DNA of 64,000 nt from an uncultured Oscillospiraceae bacterium (GCA_949289045.1 CASEMN010000001.1:310001-374000); one strand, 5' to 3'; shown: positions 26,582 to 35,278, counted from the first letter of the stretch. Translations and numbers: made by a program. The notes: generated by a model from the sequence alone, not told the origin.

Positions 26582-26800
26582 TTAAAATGTATTTCTATTA
26601 TCTATACAAGACAAAATCTTATCTGCTAAAGTCCAAATTCCTAAAATTAGTCCGGCGAAAATTATAAATGGTATTGCGAGCACGGCAATAATTATAAGTG
26701 CAGTATAAGTAATTATGTCGCTTAAAGGGCTGTTCACGTTCACAGATGAACTCCTTTCGTATATTGGATTTGTGCCGCACACGGAATTTGATGCATACAT
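26582..26800 (-). CDS. Small single-helix membrane protein, last gene of Bce module
   Basis: Unrecognised 72-residue protein. The first 30 residues are polar (Ser/Asn-rich). One long hydrophobic segment (about residues 32-60, TALIIIAVLAIPFIIFAGLI) is followed by a short charged tail. GGGAGG lies before the ATG, so it is a credible gene. It starts 23 bases after the lipoprotein stop and ends before a terminator, so it is probably co-transcribed with the Bce transporter. It could be an accessory or immunity-type peptide of the module; that is inference from position. Confidence 0.65.
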   Translation of the reverse strand: MYASNSVCGTNPIYERSSSVNVNSPLSDIITYTALIIIAVLAIPFIIFAGLILGIWTLADKILSCIDNRNTF

Positions 26801-26822
26801 CTATAAACCTCCCTTATCTTAA

Positions 26823-27314
26823 TTATATCTCTTGTATTGATCCTGAACAGTATTCTGAAATAAGCTCCACACTACCACTGAAATTTTTGTAGTCAATCAT
26901 AATATAGTTTCCGCCGCTCGTCATATCCAATATGGTTTCAAAATTTCCTTTTTCATCAGTTTTAAGCTCTGTTACAACAGTATTCATTCTTATACGTATA
27001 GTTGCTTTTCCAGATTTTTGGCAGATACGTCCGCGAATCCGTAAACTACGTTTTTGGATTGTACCTCCGCCAAAAATAACATCTCTCCATGTCTGTCCGT
27101 TACATTTTGCGATGTATTCCCCTGTATATGAATCTTCTGTATTATTTCTCACACCTACAAGAGATTCGTCTGAAGTTATTTGAGAATTGCTTATCAGTCC
27201 TACAATACCGTCAAGACGGTTTAGAACATTTTCAGGATTTTCATCGCTTAAATTACAGGCAGTCAAACTACTAATCAAAATTATAGCGGCTAAAAAAGCA
27301 AGAACTTTTTTCAT
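26823..27314 (-). CDS. Lipoprotein attached to the Bce-type transporter operon
   Basis: Product of 163 residues with a type II signal peptide: MKKVLAFLAAIILISSLTAC, lipobox L-T-A-C, lipidated Cys20. The mature part has a low-complexity start and a beta-rich domain with RGRICQKSGKATIRIRMN and the late GNFETILDMTSGGNYIMIDY, reminiscent of an Ig-like fold, but I do not recognise the family. Its ATG overlaps the stop of the permease gene (ATGA), which ties it to that operon. An extracellular lipoprotein with a Bce-type permease could capture peptide antibiotics; this is inference. Confidence 0.8.
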   Translation of the reverse strand: MKKVLAFLAAIILISSLTACNLSDENPENVLNRLDGIVGLISNSQITSDESLVGVRNNTEDSYTGEYIAKCNGQTWRDVIFGGGTIQKRSLRIRGRICQKSGKATIRIRMNTVVTELKTDEKGNFETILDMTSGGNYIMIDYKNFSGSVELISEYCSGSIQEI

Positions 27315-29371
27315 TCATTCTCCTCCTTGGCTCCGCTTACTATTGAATAATAGGCTCCAGAGGTCAATCGGTAAACTATTACATAGAACAGCGCAAAGAT
27401 AAGATAACACGCTACTGTGACACCTATAAGCAAACCGGTGTTAGTCAAGCTGAAAAGAAGCAGCAATTTTTTAATCAGAGGGAAAGCGAAAGCAAGGTGT
27501 ATTCCCGCAGTTACAAGAGGCAGGAAGAATACCGTAAGAATCTGAGAGTTTATGCTCTTTCTGATCTCTTTCTTTGTCATGCCCACTTTCTGCATAATAT
27601 CAAACCTTGACTGGTCTTCATATCCTTCGGAAACCTGTTTATAGTAAATAATAAGCACTGCGGCGAAAATGAATACAATTCCCAAAAGAATACCAAGGAA
27701 GAACAATCCACCGTAAAGGCCGTAAGCTCCTGCTCTTTCTGATGATGCACCCTCACACACAATATAGAAATCTTCATCCCCTGTTTCGCTTACTACCTGT
27801 TTCTGAATATCAAGCATTTCATTTGAAAGAGTCTTTTCAAGGGCGATTTGTGTTTCATCGTCTAAATCAAGGTCATAAGCGTAAAACCAACTGTACTGTA
27901 CGATTGGATCGCCTTTATTGTTTTTATATTCTTTGAGAGGGTCTATTTTCTCGTTGAAATCAGACACAAAAATACACATACTGGGGAATATCTGCATTGC
28001 ATCAACACCGTTATCAACAAAATCTGTAACCTTCTCTTTTATTTTGAGAGGTTCGCTGTCACCAATAGCAATAGTCGAATTATCATATTTCCCCATCTTT
28101 GTTGTGTATATCAGTGCTTCATCTTCCATAAGAGTTACATTTTTACCCATTAAGCGGTTATAGTCTTCTATAGGTACTATAAAGATCTGCCATATGTCAG
28201 AATAATCAGTAAAATTATTAATATGCTCTATATCAATAACACCGTCCGCAACATCGTATCCAGCAAGAGCAGCTACACGATAGTCGAGAACATTTTGTGG
28301 TTCTGCCCCAAGCTTAGCCGTTTCTTCTGAGGTAACAGAGCGGATTTCGTCAAGTCTTTCCGGACCGATTTCATCATATTCTGTTACGTTAACCTGAATA
28401 TTAATATGCCTCGGATACCTTGTGCGGATACTGTCCTCGGTACCTATAAAAAGACATACGGTTGAAGATACCATAACAAGAACCATAGTACAAAGGATGC
28501 AAATGGAAGCAAGACCTGCGCCGTTTCTTTTCATACGGTAAATCATTGAGGAAACTGAAACAAAATGGTTTGTCTTGTAATAATACTTTTTATTTTTCTG
28601 TAGTATTTTGCAAAGGACCACTGAACCTGCCACAAAGAGAAGGTAAGTTGCGATAATTACCATTACAACAGCAACGAAGAACCATGTAAGAGCACTCATT
28701 GGATCTTCAATCGAAACTGCAAGATAATAAGCACCACCTAAAATAACGGCACCTGCTAAAGCTAAAATCCAGTTTGTTTTAGGCGGTTTCTCACCGGCGT
28801 TTTCGCTGTGAAGCAGTTCGATAGGATTAGTAAGATGAATCTGACGCAAAGTGTTAATGAAAATAAGAAGAAAGATTCCTGCAAAAAGCAGCGCTGTCTG
28901 CAAAATTGAGGAAAATTTTACGGTCATACCAAACTCGGCTGTACCCTGAAGAATTTTAATAAGACAGAGCTCTGCAAGCTTTGAAAAAACAATACCTGAA
29001 AAAATTCCGCATACTATTGAGATACCTGCAATAAACAGGCTTTCCCACATTAGAACTACGGCAAGATTTCTTTTGCCCATTCCGAGAATATTATAAAGTC
29101 CAAATTCCTTTTTTCTTCTTCTGAGAAGAAATGAGTTTGTATAAAACAGGAAAATCAAGGAAAAAACACTCATTACACCGAAGCCTAAACCAAGAAAACC
29201 TTGAATCTCAGTTCCGCCGCGCATATTTTTAATAGTGTCACTGGAATTTAAGAAAGAAATGATATATGTCATCATAACCATACCTATACAGGTTAAAATG
29301 TACGGCGTATAAAGCTTTTTGTTTTTCTTAATTCCCGTAAAGGCGAGCTTTTCGTAAAATCCTATTTTCAT
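27311..29371 (-). CDS. Bce-type ABC transporter permease
   Basis: FtsX-like permease of 686 residues in the BceB class, which removes peptide antibiotics such as bacitracin or lantibiotics from lipid targets and signals to a BceS kinase. It has one helix near 20-40, three more up to about 180, two between 195 and 255, one near 285-305, a large extracellular domain (about 310-525) typical of the class, and three C-terminal helices. The N-terminal YEKLAFTGIKKNKKLYTPYI is a family mark. It overlaps the ATPase gene by 4 bases and the lipoprotein gene by 4. Confidence 0.92.
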   Translation of the reverse strand: MKIGFYEKLAFTGIKKNKKLYTPYILTCIGMVMMTYIISFLNSSDTIKNMRGGTEIQGFLGLGFGVMSVFSLIFLFYTNSFLLRRRKKEFGLYNILGMGKRNLAVVLMWESLFIAGISIVCGIFSGIVFSKLAELCLIKILQGTAEFGMTVKFSSILQTALLFAGIFLLIFINTLRQIHLTNPIELLHSENAGEKPPKTNWILALAGAVILGGAYYLAVSIEDPMSALTWFFVAVVMVIIATYLLFVAGSVVLCKILQKNKKYYYKTNHFVSVSSMIYRMKRNGAGLASICILCTMVLVMVSSTVCLFIGTEDSIRTRYPRHINIQVNVTEYDEIGPERLDEIRSVTSEETAKLGAEPQNVLDYRVAALAGYDVADGVIDIEHINNFTDYSDIWQIFIVPIEDYNRLMGKNVTLMEDEALIYTTKMGKYDNSTIAIGDSEPLKIKEKVTDFVDNGVDAMQIFPSMCIFVSDFNEKIDPLKEYKNNKGDPIVQYSWFYAYDLDLDDETQIALEKTLSNEMLDIQKQVVSETGDEDFYIVCEGASSERAGAYGLYGGLFFLGILLGIVFIFAAVLIIYYKQVSEGYEDQSRFDIMQKVGMTKKEIRKSINSQILTVFFLPLVTAGIHLAFAFPLIKKLLLLFSLTNTGLLIGVTVACYLIFALFYVIVYRLTSGAYYSIVSGAKEENE

Positions 29372-30132
29372 TTGCGCTCACCGCCTGTTGCCAAAAGTGT
29401 AAGAGTATCTGAAATTTTCTGATAGAACTCGTTTTCGCTACTGTTGCCTTTATAAATCTGATGGAATACCTCTCCGTCCTTTATAAACAACACACGTCCT
29501 GCATGGCTTGCGGCTTTGACTGAATGGGTAACCATTAGAACTGTCTGTCCTTCAGCGTTGATTTTTCCAAAAAGGCCTAAAAGCTCATCTGTCGCCTTCG
29601 AGTCAAGAGCACCGGTAGGTTCATCGGCAAGAATAAGGCGAGGATTGGTTATAAGGGCTCTTGCAACAGCCGCACGCTGCTTTTGTCCGCCAGATACTTC
29701 ATAGGGATATTTTTTTAGAAGATCAGTTATTCCAAGAGTTTCAGCAATAGGCTTTATTTTTTCTTGCATCTCATTTGGATTCTTTCCCGCAAGGACAAGG
29801 GGAAGATAGATGTTATCTTCGAGAGAGAAAGTATCAAGAAGATTAAAGTCCTGAAAAACAAATCCTAAGTTATCGCGACGGAAAACTGCAATTGCCGATT
29901 CCTTTATTTTAGATAAATCCTGTCCGTCAAGTCTCACACTGCCTCCTGTGGGCTTATCAAGAGCTGCAAGAATGTTAAGAAGGGTTGTTTTACCTGAACC
30001 AGATTCACCCATTATGGCTACGTACTCTCCCTCTTCAACTCTGAAGGATACATTTTTCAAAGCCTCAACTTTGTTTCCGCCAAAACGGGTTGTATATGTC
30101 TTTTTAAGTGCGTCTACTTCCAAAATACTCAT
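29368..30132 (-). CDS. Bce-type ABC transporter ATP-binding protein
   Basis: ATPase partner of the permease, 254 residues. Walker A GESGSGKTT is at about residues 38-46, the Q-loop is VFQDFNLLDTFS, the signature is VSGGQKQRAAVARAL, Walker B LILADEPTGALD and the H-loop VTHS. The order and the ALDKPTGGSVRLDGQDLS segment place it in the MacB/LolD/BceA group. AAGGAGG precedes the ATG. A 112-base gap before it contains a BceR-type box, so it should have its own promoter activated by the neighbouring regulator. Confidence 0.95.
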   Translation of the reverse strand: MSILEVDALKKTYTTRFGGNKVEALKNVSFRVEEGEYVAIMGESGSGKTTLLNILAALDKPTGGSVRLDGQDLSKIKESAIAVFRRDNLGFVFQDFNLLDTFSLEDNIYLPLVLAGKNPNEMQEKIKPIAETLGITDLLKKYPYEVSGGQKQRAAVARALITNPRLILADEPTGALDSKATDELLGLFGKINAEGQTVLMVTHSVKAASHAGRVLFIKDGEVFHQIYKGNSSENEFYQKISDTLTLLATGGERK

Positions 30133-30225
30133 AGACTTTTGCCTCCTTTCTTTTTTGCAGCCTTATTGTAACAAAAAAGGGAAAGTCGCCTCCATAGAAT
30201 CGGCTTACATTTCCCCTCTTATTTC

Positions 30226-30239
30226 TTACACTTTTGTAA
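30226..30239 (-). promoter_or_regulatory. BceR-type operator upstream of bceA
   Basis: The perfect inverted repeat TTACA-CTTT-TGTAA (extended to 8-bp arms TTCTTACA/TGTAAGAA at 30223-30242) equals the TnACA-N4-TGTAA motif known for BceR-type response regulators. It stands between the kinase stop and the ATPase start, where the inducible transporter promoter is expected. A clear -35/-10 pair was not found downstream of it. As RNA it could also form a short hairpin after the kinase gene, but no T run follows. Confidence 0.75.
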
Positions 30240-30244
30240 GAAGC

Positions 30245-31237
30245 TTATTCAACTTTAAGTTCTTTTTTATTAAGATCTATCCGTATAACCGTTCCGCTTT
30301 CCAGAGAAGAATTTACCGTTATACTATAGCCAAGATTATCACATATGCTTTTACATAAGTAAAGACCTAATCCGCTCGCCTTTTTATCGCTGCGTCCATT
30401 ATATCCGGTATATCCTTTTTCAAAAATACGGGGTAAATCCTCAGGAGCTATTCCAATACCTGTATCCCTGATACAAAGAGTTTTAGGCATTTCAAGGTCA
30501 ATTGTTATTTTTCCGCCGGATGGAGTATATTTGACGGCATTTGATAAAAGCTGCTCTATTATAAAGGCAAGCCATTTTTCATCGGTAAGCACTTTTATAT
30601 TAAGAGGATCATATTGCAGTTTAATCTTTTTGCGTATAAACTGGGATGCAAACTTTTTAACACATCCTTTTACGATTTCATCAAGGCTATATTCTTTAAA
30701 AACATAGTCGGTAGAATCGGAACCTATTCTTAAAAATGTCATTACCATATCAACATACTGCTCAATTCTGAAAAGATCGTCTAAAATCTGTCTTGCTATA
30801 TCCGAATCTTCGTTTTGAAGAGTGAGACGCATTGAGGCAATCGGCGTTTTAATCTGATGTACCCAGGTCGTATAGTAATCAACCGTATCCTGATAACGTA
30901 AGTCTTCTTTTGTCTGAAGTTCGTTTATTTCTTCCCTTAAAGATTCGATTATATTCTGATAGTCTATATCATTCTGGGTTTCTAAAGCCGGAAAATGTTC
31001 CATTAAAGCAGAATTAAGATTTTGTATTTCGTTAAGTCGTTTATGCTTACTAAGAGCCTTTCTATAATCCAAAAACAGAATTATTCCACCTATTATCAAA
31101 CATATAAGAGCAGGATAAAGTACGGCTTTCAAAGGCAAGTCATAAAGATAAAAAACTCCGCCAAAAATAATAATGAACAGAAAAAATACAAAAAGTGATT
31201 TTTTTCTCTTTTCGAAATACATAAACAGACATTTCAT
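30245..31237 (-). CDS. Intramembrane-sensing histidine kinase (BceS type)
   Basis: Sensor kinase of 330 residues. Two membrane helices (about 14-31 and 37-56) are joined by only a few residues, so there is no extracellular sensor domain, the hallmark of intramembrane-sensing kinases that read the flux state of a Bce transporter. The phospho-acceptor His127 lies in WVHQIKTPIASMRL. The ATPase domain has QLLSNAVKYTP (N box), DTGIGIAPEDLPRIFEKGYTG (G1/F) and GLGLYLCK (G2). AGGAG before the ATG. It follows the regulator gene by 11 bases. Confidence 0.95.
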   Translation of the reverse strand: MKCLFMYFEKRKKSLFVFFLFIIIFGGVFYLYDLPLKAVLYPALICLIIGGIILFLDYRKALSKHKRLNEIQNLNSALMEHFPALETQNDIDYQNIIESLREEINELQTKEDLRYQDTVDYYTTWVHQIKTPIASMRLTLQNEDSDIARQILDDLFRIEQYVDMVMTFLRIGSDSTDYVFKEYSLDEIVKGCVKKFASQFIRKKIKLQYDPLNIKVLTDEKWLAFIIEQLLSNAVKYTPSGGKITIDLEMPKTLCIRDTGIGIAPEDLPRIFEKGYTGYNGRSDKKASGLGLYLCKSICDNLGYSITVNSSLESGTVIRIDLNKKELKVE

Positions 31238-31248
31238 TTTAATCTCCT

Positions 31249-31923
31249 TTATTCAACCATGTATCCTACTCCGAATTTTGTTGTGATGAAGTCTTTAAGT
31301 CCAGAGGAATCCAGCTTTTTTCTAAGACGGTTTACGTTTACGGTCAATGTGTTCTCATCTACAAAGCTGTCAGTTTCCCAAAGTTTTTCCATGAGCTTCT
31401 CACGGCTTACAATTTTCCCCTTATTTTCCATTAAAGCTAATAAAATACGGTATTCGTTTTTAGTAAGTGATATTTTTTCGTCATTATAAGTAAGTGTATT
31501 GTCCCCTGTATTAAGGACAGCTCCTCTGTGTTCCAGAATAGGAACAGATGAGGCAAAATCGTAGGTGCGGCGAAGCATAGCCTGAATTTTTGCCATAAGT
31601 ACACTCTGGTCAAATGGCTTTGCTATAAAGTCATCAGCACCCATATTCATTGCCATAACGATGTTCATGTTATCGGAAGCAGATGAAATAAACACTATGG
31701 GAACCTTTGACACTTTTCGTATTTCATTGCACCAGTGATAACCATTAAAAAACGGCAAAGTTATATCGAGAAGTACTAAATGCGGATCATATTCGGAGAA
31801 TTCAGAAAGCACATTTCTAAAATTCTGCACACATTTTGCGCTTAAATTCCACATCTGGGCCTGTTTTTGAATTGCTCTAGCAATTCCGGGATCGTCTTCA
31901 ACTATTAAAATTCTGTATATCAT
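31249..31923 (-). CDS. OmpR-family response regulator (BceR type)
   Basis: Regulator of 224 residues. The receiver domain (1-115) has acidic pair ED-D at 9-11 and phospho-acceptor Asp53 in LVLLDITLP, with Lys in FIAKPFD. The C-terminal winged helix (about 130-222) carries ALMENKGKIVSREKLMEKLW and VNVNRLRKKLD. The start at 31923 (MIYRILIVEDD) follows GAAGG; a frame from 32019 is longer but unrelated to the family. First gene of the module, with its own promoter. It should bind the box at 30226-30239. Confidence 0.95.
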   Translation of the reverse strand: MIYRILIVEDDPGIARAIQKQAQMWNLSAKCVQNFRNVLSEFSEYDPHLVLLDITLPFFNGYHWCNEIRKVSKVPIVFISSASDNMNIVMAMNMGADDFIAKPFDQSVLMAKIQAMLRRTYDFASSVPILEHRGAVLNTGDNTLTYNDEKISLTKNEYRILLALMENKGKIVSREKLMEKLWETDSFVDENTLTVNVNRLRKKLDSSGLKDFITTKFGVGYMVE

Positions 31924-31987
31924 ATTAAATCCTTCTTTTAAAGACCTTTTTAAAACAGTGGGTATAAATCTACTGCTCTTGTAATTT

Positions 31988-32016
31988 TTTATATCACAAA
32001 AGCGCCACAAATACAA
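31988..32016 (-). promoter_or_regulatory. Promoter of the bceRS-type genes
   Basis: On minus: TTGTAT, a 17-base spacer and TATAAA, about 65 bases before the regulator start codon at 31923. No BceR-type box is seen here, so basal expression of the two-component pair is likely. Confidence 0.55.
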
Positions 32017-32098
32017 CACTTAGTATTTCTTTATTCTGAAACAAAACCCAAGCTAAATTATTTTCAAATGCCATAATTATATAAAAAAAGCTAATACT

Positions 32099-32113
32099 AC
32101 CCTTTGAAAGGGT
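32099..32113 (+). promoter_or_regulatory. Ribosome site held in a small hairpin
   Basis: ACCCTT-TGA-AAGGGT is a perfect 6-bp stem with a 3-base loop. Its 3' arm is the AAAGGGTG ribosome site for the gene starting at 32122. The structure may reduce initiation. Confidence 0.45.
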
Positions 32114-32121
32114 GAAAAACA

Positions 32122-33420
32122 ATGGATTTTCTATGGACAAAAGATATAGAACCGGTATCTTTTCCGGCAATAAATTCCGATCTTAAAACAGATATAATTG
32201 TAATCGGCGGCGGTATGGCGAGAATACTTTGCGCTTTGGAGCTGCAAAAATCAGGAGCAGACTATGTTCTCCTTGAGGCCGAAAAAATAGGCCATGGTAT
32301 AACAAAAGGCACTACTGCCGTTCTTACAGCTCAGCACGATACACTCTACCAAGACATGATTAAAAAATTCGGCATTGAAAAATCAAGGCTCTACCTTGAG
32401 GCAAACCTTGAAGCAGTTAAGAAATTTCGAAGTCTGTCAAAAGAAATTTCCTGTGATTTTGAGGAGAAACCCTCCGTCATGTACTCCACTGATAACCGCA
32501 GTCTTATGGAACGTGAAGCTGAGGCGGTGCAGTCACTTGGATTTAATGCTCAGTTTACCACAGATATAAACCTACCTGTAAAAATTGCAGGAGCAGTAGT
32601 TTATCCCGGCATGGCACAGTTTCATCCACTGAAATTTCTTTACTCAGCCGCCAAAAGCTTGAACATCTATGAAAATACCTTTGTGAGAAAAATAGAGGGA
32701 ACTGACGCCATTACAGACAGAGGAAGAATACGTGGCAAAAAAATAATCATCGCCACACATTTCCCCTTTGTAAACAGCCACGGACTCTATTTTATGAAGC
32801 TATACCAAAAACGCTCCTATGTTATTGCCTATGAAAACACAAAGCCTCTCGACATGACCGTAGAGGATATATCTGAAAACGGATTTTATATACGAAATTA
32901 CAAAAATTTTCTGCTTATAGGCGGAGGAGATCACCGCACAGGAAAACAGGGCGGCGGATATAAAGCGGTATCAGATTTTGCGAAAAAATATTTCCCCGGT
33001 TCAAAAGAAAAATACCGCTGGTCAAATCAGGACTGCGTAAGTCTTGACGGCATCCCATATATTGGGCATTACAGTCCCTCGCTTCCCGACGTCTATACCG
33101 CCTGCGGATTCAATCTCTGGGGAATGACTACCTCCATGTACTCAGCGGAGATTTTGGCAGATTTAGCTATGGGTAATGAAAACAGATATGCCAAAGTTTT
33201 CAGTACAAACCGCAGCATGATTACCACTCAGCTTTTTTCAAACCTCGGCAACACATTTATTGATTTCTGCATTCCCACCACAAAACGCTGCTCTCATTTA
33301 GGCTGCGCTTTAAAATGGAATCCGCTGGAACACAGTTGGGACTGCCCATGCCATGGCTCAAGGTTTACTGAAAGAGGACAACTAATAGACAATCCCGCTA
33401 TGAAAGATATTGATATTTAA
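32122..33420 (+). CDS. FAD-dependent oxidoreductase with C-terminal Rieske domain
   Basis: Two-domain protein of 432 residues. The N-terminal D-amino-acid-oxidase (DAO) fold has a dinucleotide motif VIGGGMARILCALEL (about 31-45), the ALLEAEKIGHGIT-type second block and a C-terminal FAD contact CGFNLWGMT. The last 60 residues are a Rieske 2Fe-2S domain: C-S-H (first ligands) and C-P-C-H (second ligands) about 17 residues apart. The family is known from clostridia and bacilli; the substrate is unknown. Oddity: the third Gly of GxGxxG is Arg here, which could weaken FAD binding. The bidirectional terminator follows. Cytoplasmic. Confidence 0.88.
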   Translation: MDFLWTKDIEPVSFPAINSDLKTDIIVIGGGMARILCALELQKSGADYVLLEAEKIGHGITKGTTAVLTAQHDTLYQDMIKKFGIEKSRLYLEANLEAVKKFRSLSKEISCDFEEKPSVMYSTDNRSLMEREAEAVQSLGFNAQFTTDINLPVKIAGAVVYPGMAQFHPLKFLYSAAKSLNIYENTFVRKIEGTDAITDRGRIRGKKIIIATHFPFVNSHGLYFMKLYQKRSYVIAYENTKPLDMTVEDISENGFYIRNYKNFLLIGGGDHRTGKQGGGYKAVSDFAKKYFPGSKEKYRWSNQDCVSLDGIPYIGHYSPSLPDVYTACGFNLWGMTTSMYSAEILADLAMGNENRYAKVFSTNRSMITTQLFSNLGNTFIDFCIPTTKRCSHLGCALKWNPLEHSWDCPCHGSRFTERGQLIDNPAMKDIDI

Positions 33421-33437
33421 ACTTGCATAATTAGAAC

Positions 33438-33474
33438 AAGAGACAGAAATGCATTTTCACTTCTGTCTCTTTTC
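33438..33474. terminator. Bidirectional terminator
   Basis: Perfect 11-bp stem AAGAGACAGAA/TTCTGTCTCTT with a 12-base loop, followed by TTTCTTAT on plus. It lies between the convergent oxidoreductase and MFS genes. Confidence 0.85.
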
Positions 33475-33506
33475 TTATCTAAAGTTATTTTCCGAGTTTT
33501 CTAAGT

Positions 33507-34760
33507 TTAAGCATTATCTACTTTTCTGCTCTTTTTTGACGATAAAATGTAAAGTGGTATGGCAGAAAGCTGAGCGATTACCGAAATTGCTACCATGGCG
33601 GGAATACTTATATCGTACATCACACCTAAAAGCCAGCTTCCAAGGAACCAAAATATGCCAAAAGAGCATTCAAAAATTCCGTAACCTGTAGCACGGCTTG
33701 TTTTAGGTACCATACTTGTAACAGCTGCTTTTAAAATAGATTCCTGAGCTCCCATGCCAACTCCCCACAGGGCTATACCTATAACAACTGCGGGAACTGA
33801 TTTACAGGAGAACACCAAAATCGGAAAGGGTGCTGAAATAATCGTTGAAACCACAAGGGCTTTTACACCCTTTTTATCGTACAGATACCCGAAAAACAGT
33901 GCCGCCACAGCATCTACGAGCATTGCTCCGGCGTATAACAGCGGCAATGTACCGCTGTTTACAAGAGAAGATGTTTCCGCTGCACTTGATGCAAGAGCGG
34001 TATATGTACGTGAAACGTGCATTATTACAATTGAATAATCTATAAATCCAAATGCGAATAGACTTATTCCTGCAATGTAAAGGATAAATTCCTTCTTCAG
34101 CTTAAAGGGAATATATTCTTTGGGTTCAGGCTCAAAATGTTCCGGATTCGGGAACTTCCGCTTTGTAATAAAAAGCAGAATGATTGTTATGGCTCCTGGA
34201 ATTGCAAGAAAGGCAAAGGCGGTAGAATAAATTTCAAAGGTTGTTCCGTCAGTTTTAAAGAGCATTACAAGATAAAGCAGGACTGGTCCTAAGAATGCGC
34301 CTATCTGGTCAAGAAGCTCCTGTATACCGAAGCTTTTTCCTATCCCCTCCTGAGAGGCGGCAAAAGAAAGAATGGTATCCTTTGCGGGCTTTTTTATGGC
34401 TTTACCCATACGCTGAACCACAAGCAGTGCACAGGCCCATATCCAGCCATGTTCACCTACAAGGGCAAGAGCCGGAACTGCTATAATATCGAGAATATAA
34501 CCGAGTATAGTCATGGGCCAATATTTTTTGGTTTTATCCGTAAGCTTTCCGAAAACATATCTCATTGAATATCCGATAAGTTCACCGAGGCCGGAGACAA
34601 AGCCTATAACTCCTGCGGAAGCTCCCAGCAGTGAAAGATAAACTCCACGTATACTTGATGCTCCCTCATGGGTCATATCTGAAAAAAGGCTGACTATGCC
34701 GAACAAAAGCACAAACAGCATAGCCTGAGAAAGCTTCTTTTTATAATCAGTCTTTTTCAT
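33507..34760 (-). CDS. MFS transporter, probable drug efflux
   Basis: Major facilitator of 417 residues with twelve predicted helices. The first ends with the acidic SDMTHEGASSIRGVYL; the loop 2-3 motif is FGKLTDKTKKYW. A central cytoplasmic loop (about 205-222, EHFEPEPKEYIPF) divides the two six-helix halves. LGASAGVIGFVSGLGE resembles fosmidomycin/multidrug MFS proteins. It overlaps the marR stop by 14 bases, so the two are an operon. Function as an exporter is inferred from the regulator pairing; the substrate is unknown. Confidence 0.87.
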   Translation of the reverse strand: MKKTDYKKKLSQAMLFVLLFGIVSLFSDMTHEGASSIRGVYLSLLGASAGVIGFVSGLGELIGYSMRYVFGKLTDKTKKYWPMTILGYILDIIAVPALALVGEHGWIWACALLVVQRMGKAIKKPAKDTILSFAASQEGIGKSFGIQELLDQIGAFLGPVLLYLVMLFKTDGTTFEIYSTAFAFLAIPGAITIILLFITKRKFPNPEHFEPEPKEYIPFKLKKEFILYIAGISLFAFGFIDYSIVIMHVSRTYTALASSAAETSSLVNSGTLPLLYAGAMLVDAVAALFFGYLYDKKGVKALVVSTIISAPFPILVFSCKSVPAVVIGIALWGVGMGAQESILKAAVTSMVPKTSRATGYGIFECSFGIFWFLGSWLLGVMYDISIPAMVAISVIAQLSAIPLYILSSKKSRKVDNA

Positions 34761-35226
34761 TTTGATTTTCCTCCCGTATAAGTTTACTCATATTTGGAAA
34801 ACCGGCTTTGCTTTCCTCTTTGCAGCGTCTATAGAGTACATCAAGCAAAGATGCAAACTGCTCACGTTCTCCTTCGTTTAACGGCTCTGCAAGCCACTGA
34901 TAAAAAAGCGCTTCAATATGAGCTTTTGAGTTCTTTAATCTTTCTGATTTCTCTGTTGCATATAGGAGACGGCTTCTGGCGTCGTTGGGATTAGACTCTT
35001 TAATCAGATAGCCTTTTGCTTCAAGGCTTGCCGCCTGCCTTGCAACTGCCGCTTTATCTATACCCAGTATCTTCTGAACTCCTGCCTGAGTAATACCTGG
35101 ATTTTTACGCACCGCATGAATAAAATCAAACTCAGAAGGGCCTATGCCTTCCTCTTTTAACGTTCTTACAGTGAATTTGCTTACTTCACGGGCAATTTTT
35201 GTTATTTTTCTTCGGGTTACATCCAT
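34747..35226 (-). CDS. MarR-family transcriptional regulator
   Basis: Winged-helix regulator of 159 residues. The core PGITQAGVQKILGIDKAAVARQAASLEAKGYLIKE (recognition part KAAVARQAASL) plus the wing NPNDARSRLLYATEK is the MarR pattern. The N- and C-terminal helices that form the dimer are present. GGAG precedes the ATG. It heads the operon with the MFS gene; its promoter overlaps a palindrome of the kind MarR dimers bind, so it likely represses itself and the transporter until a ligand binds. Confidence 0.92.
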   Translation of the reverse strand: MDVTRRKITKIAREVSKFTVRTLKEEGIGPSEFDFIHAVRKNPGITQAGVQKILGIDKAAVARQAASLEAKGYLIKESNPNDARSRLLYATEKSERLKNSKAHIEALFYQWLAEPLNEGEREQFASLLDVLYRRCKEESKAGFPNMSKLIREENQNEKD

Positions 35227-35244
35227 GTTATCAGCTCCAATAAA

Positions 35245-35278
35245 GATGATGCATCAACTAAACAGATGATATATCAAC
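35245..35278. promoter_or_regulatory. Tandem palindromic operators for the MarR regulator
   Basis: Two near-identical sites, GATGATGCATCAAC and GATGATATATCAAC, each with a perfect 10-bp palindrome (TGATGCATCA, TGATATATCA), begin exactly 20 bp apart, so they lie on the same face of the helix. The distal one covers the -10 of the marR promoter, the other lies downstream of the start point. This is direct sequence evidence for repression by a dimeric regulator. Confidence 0.8.
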
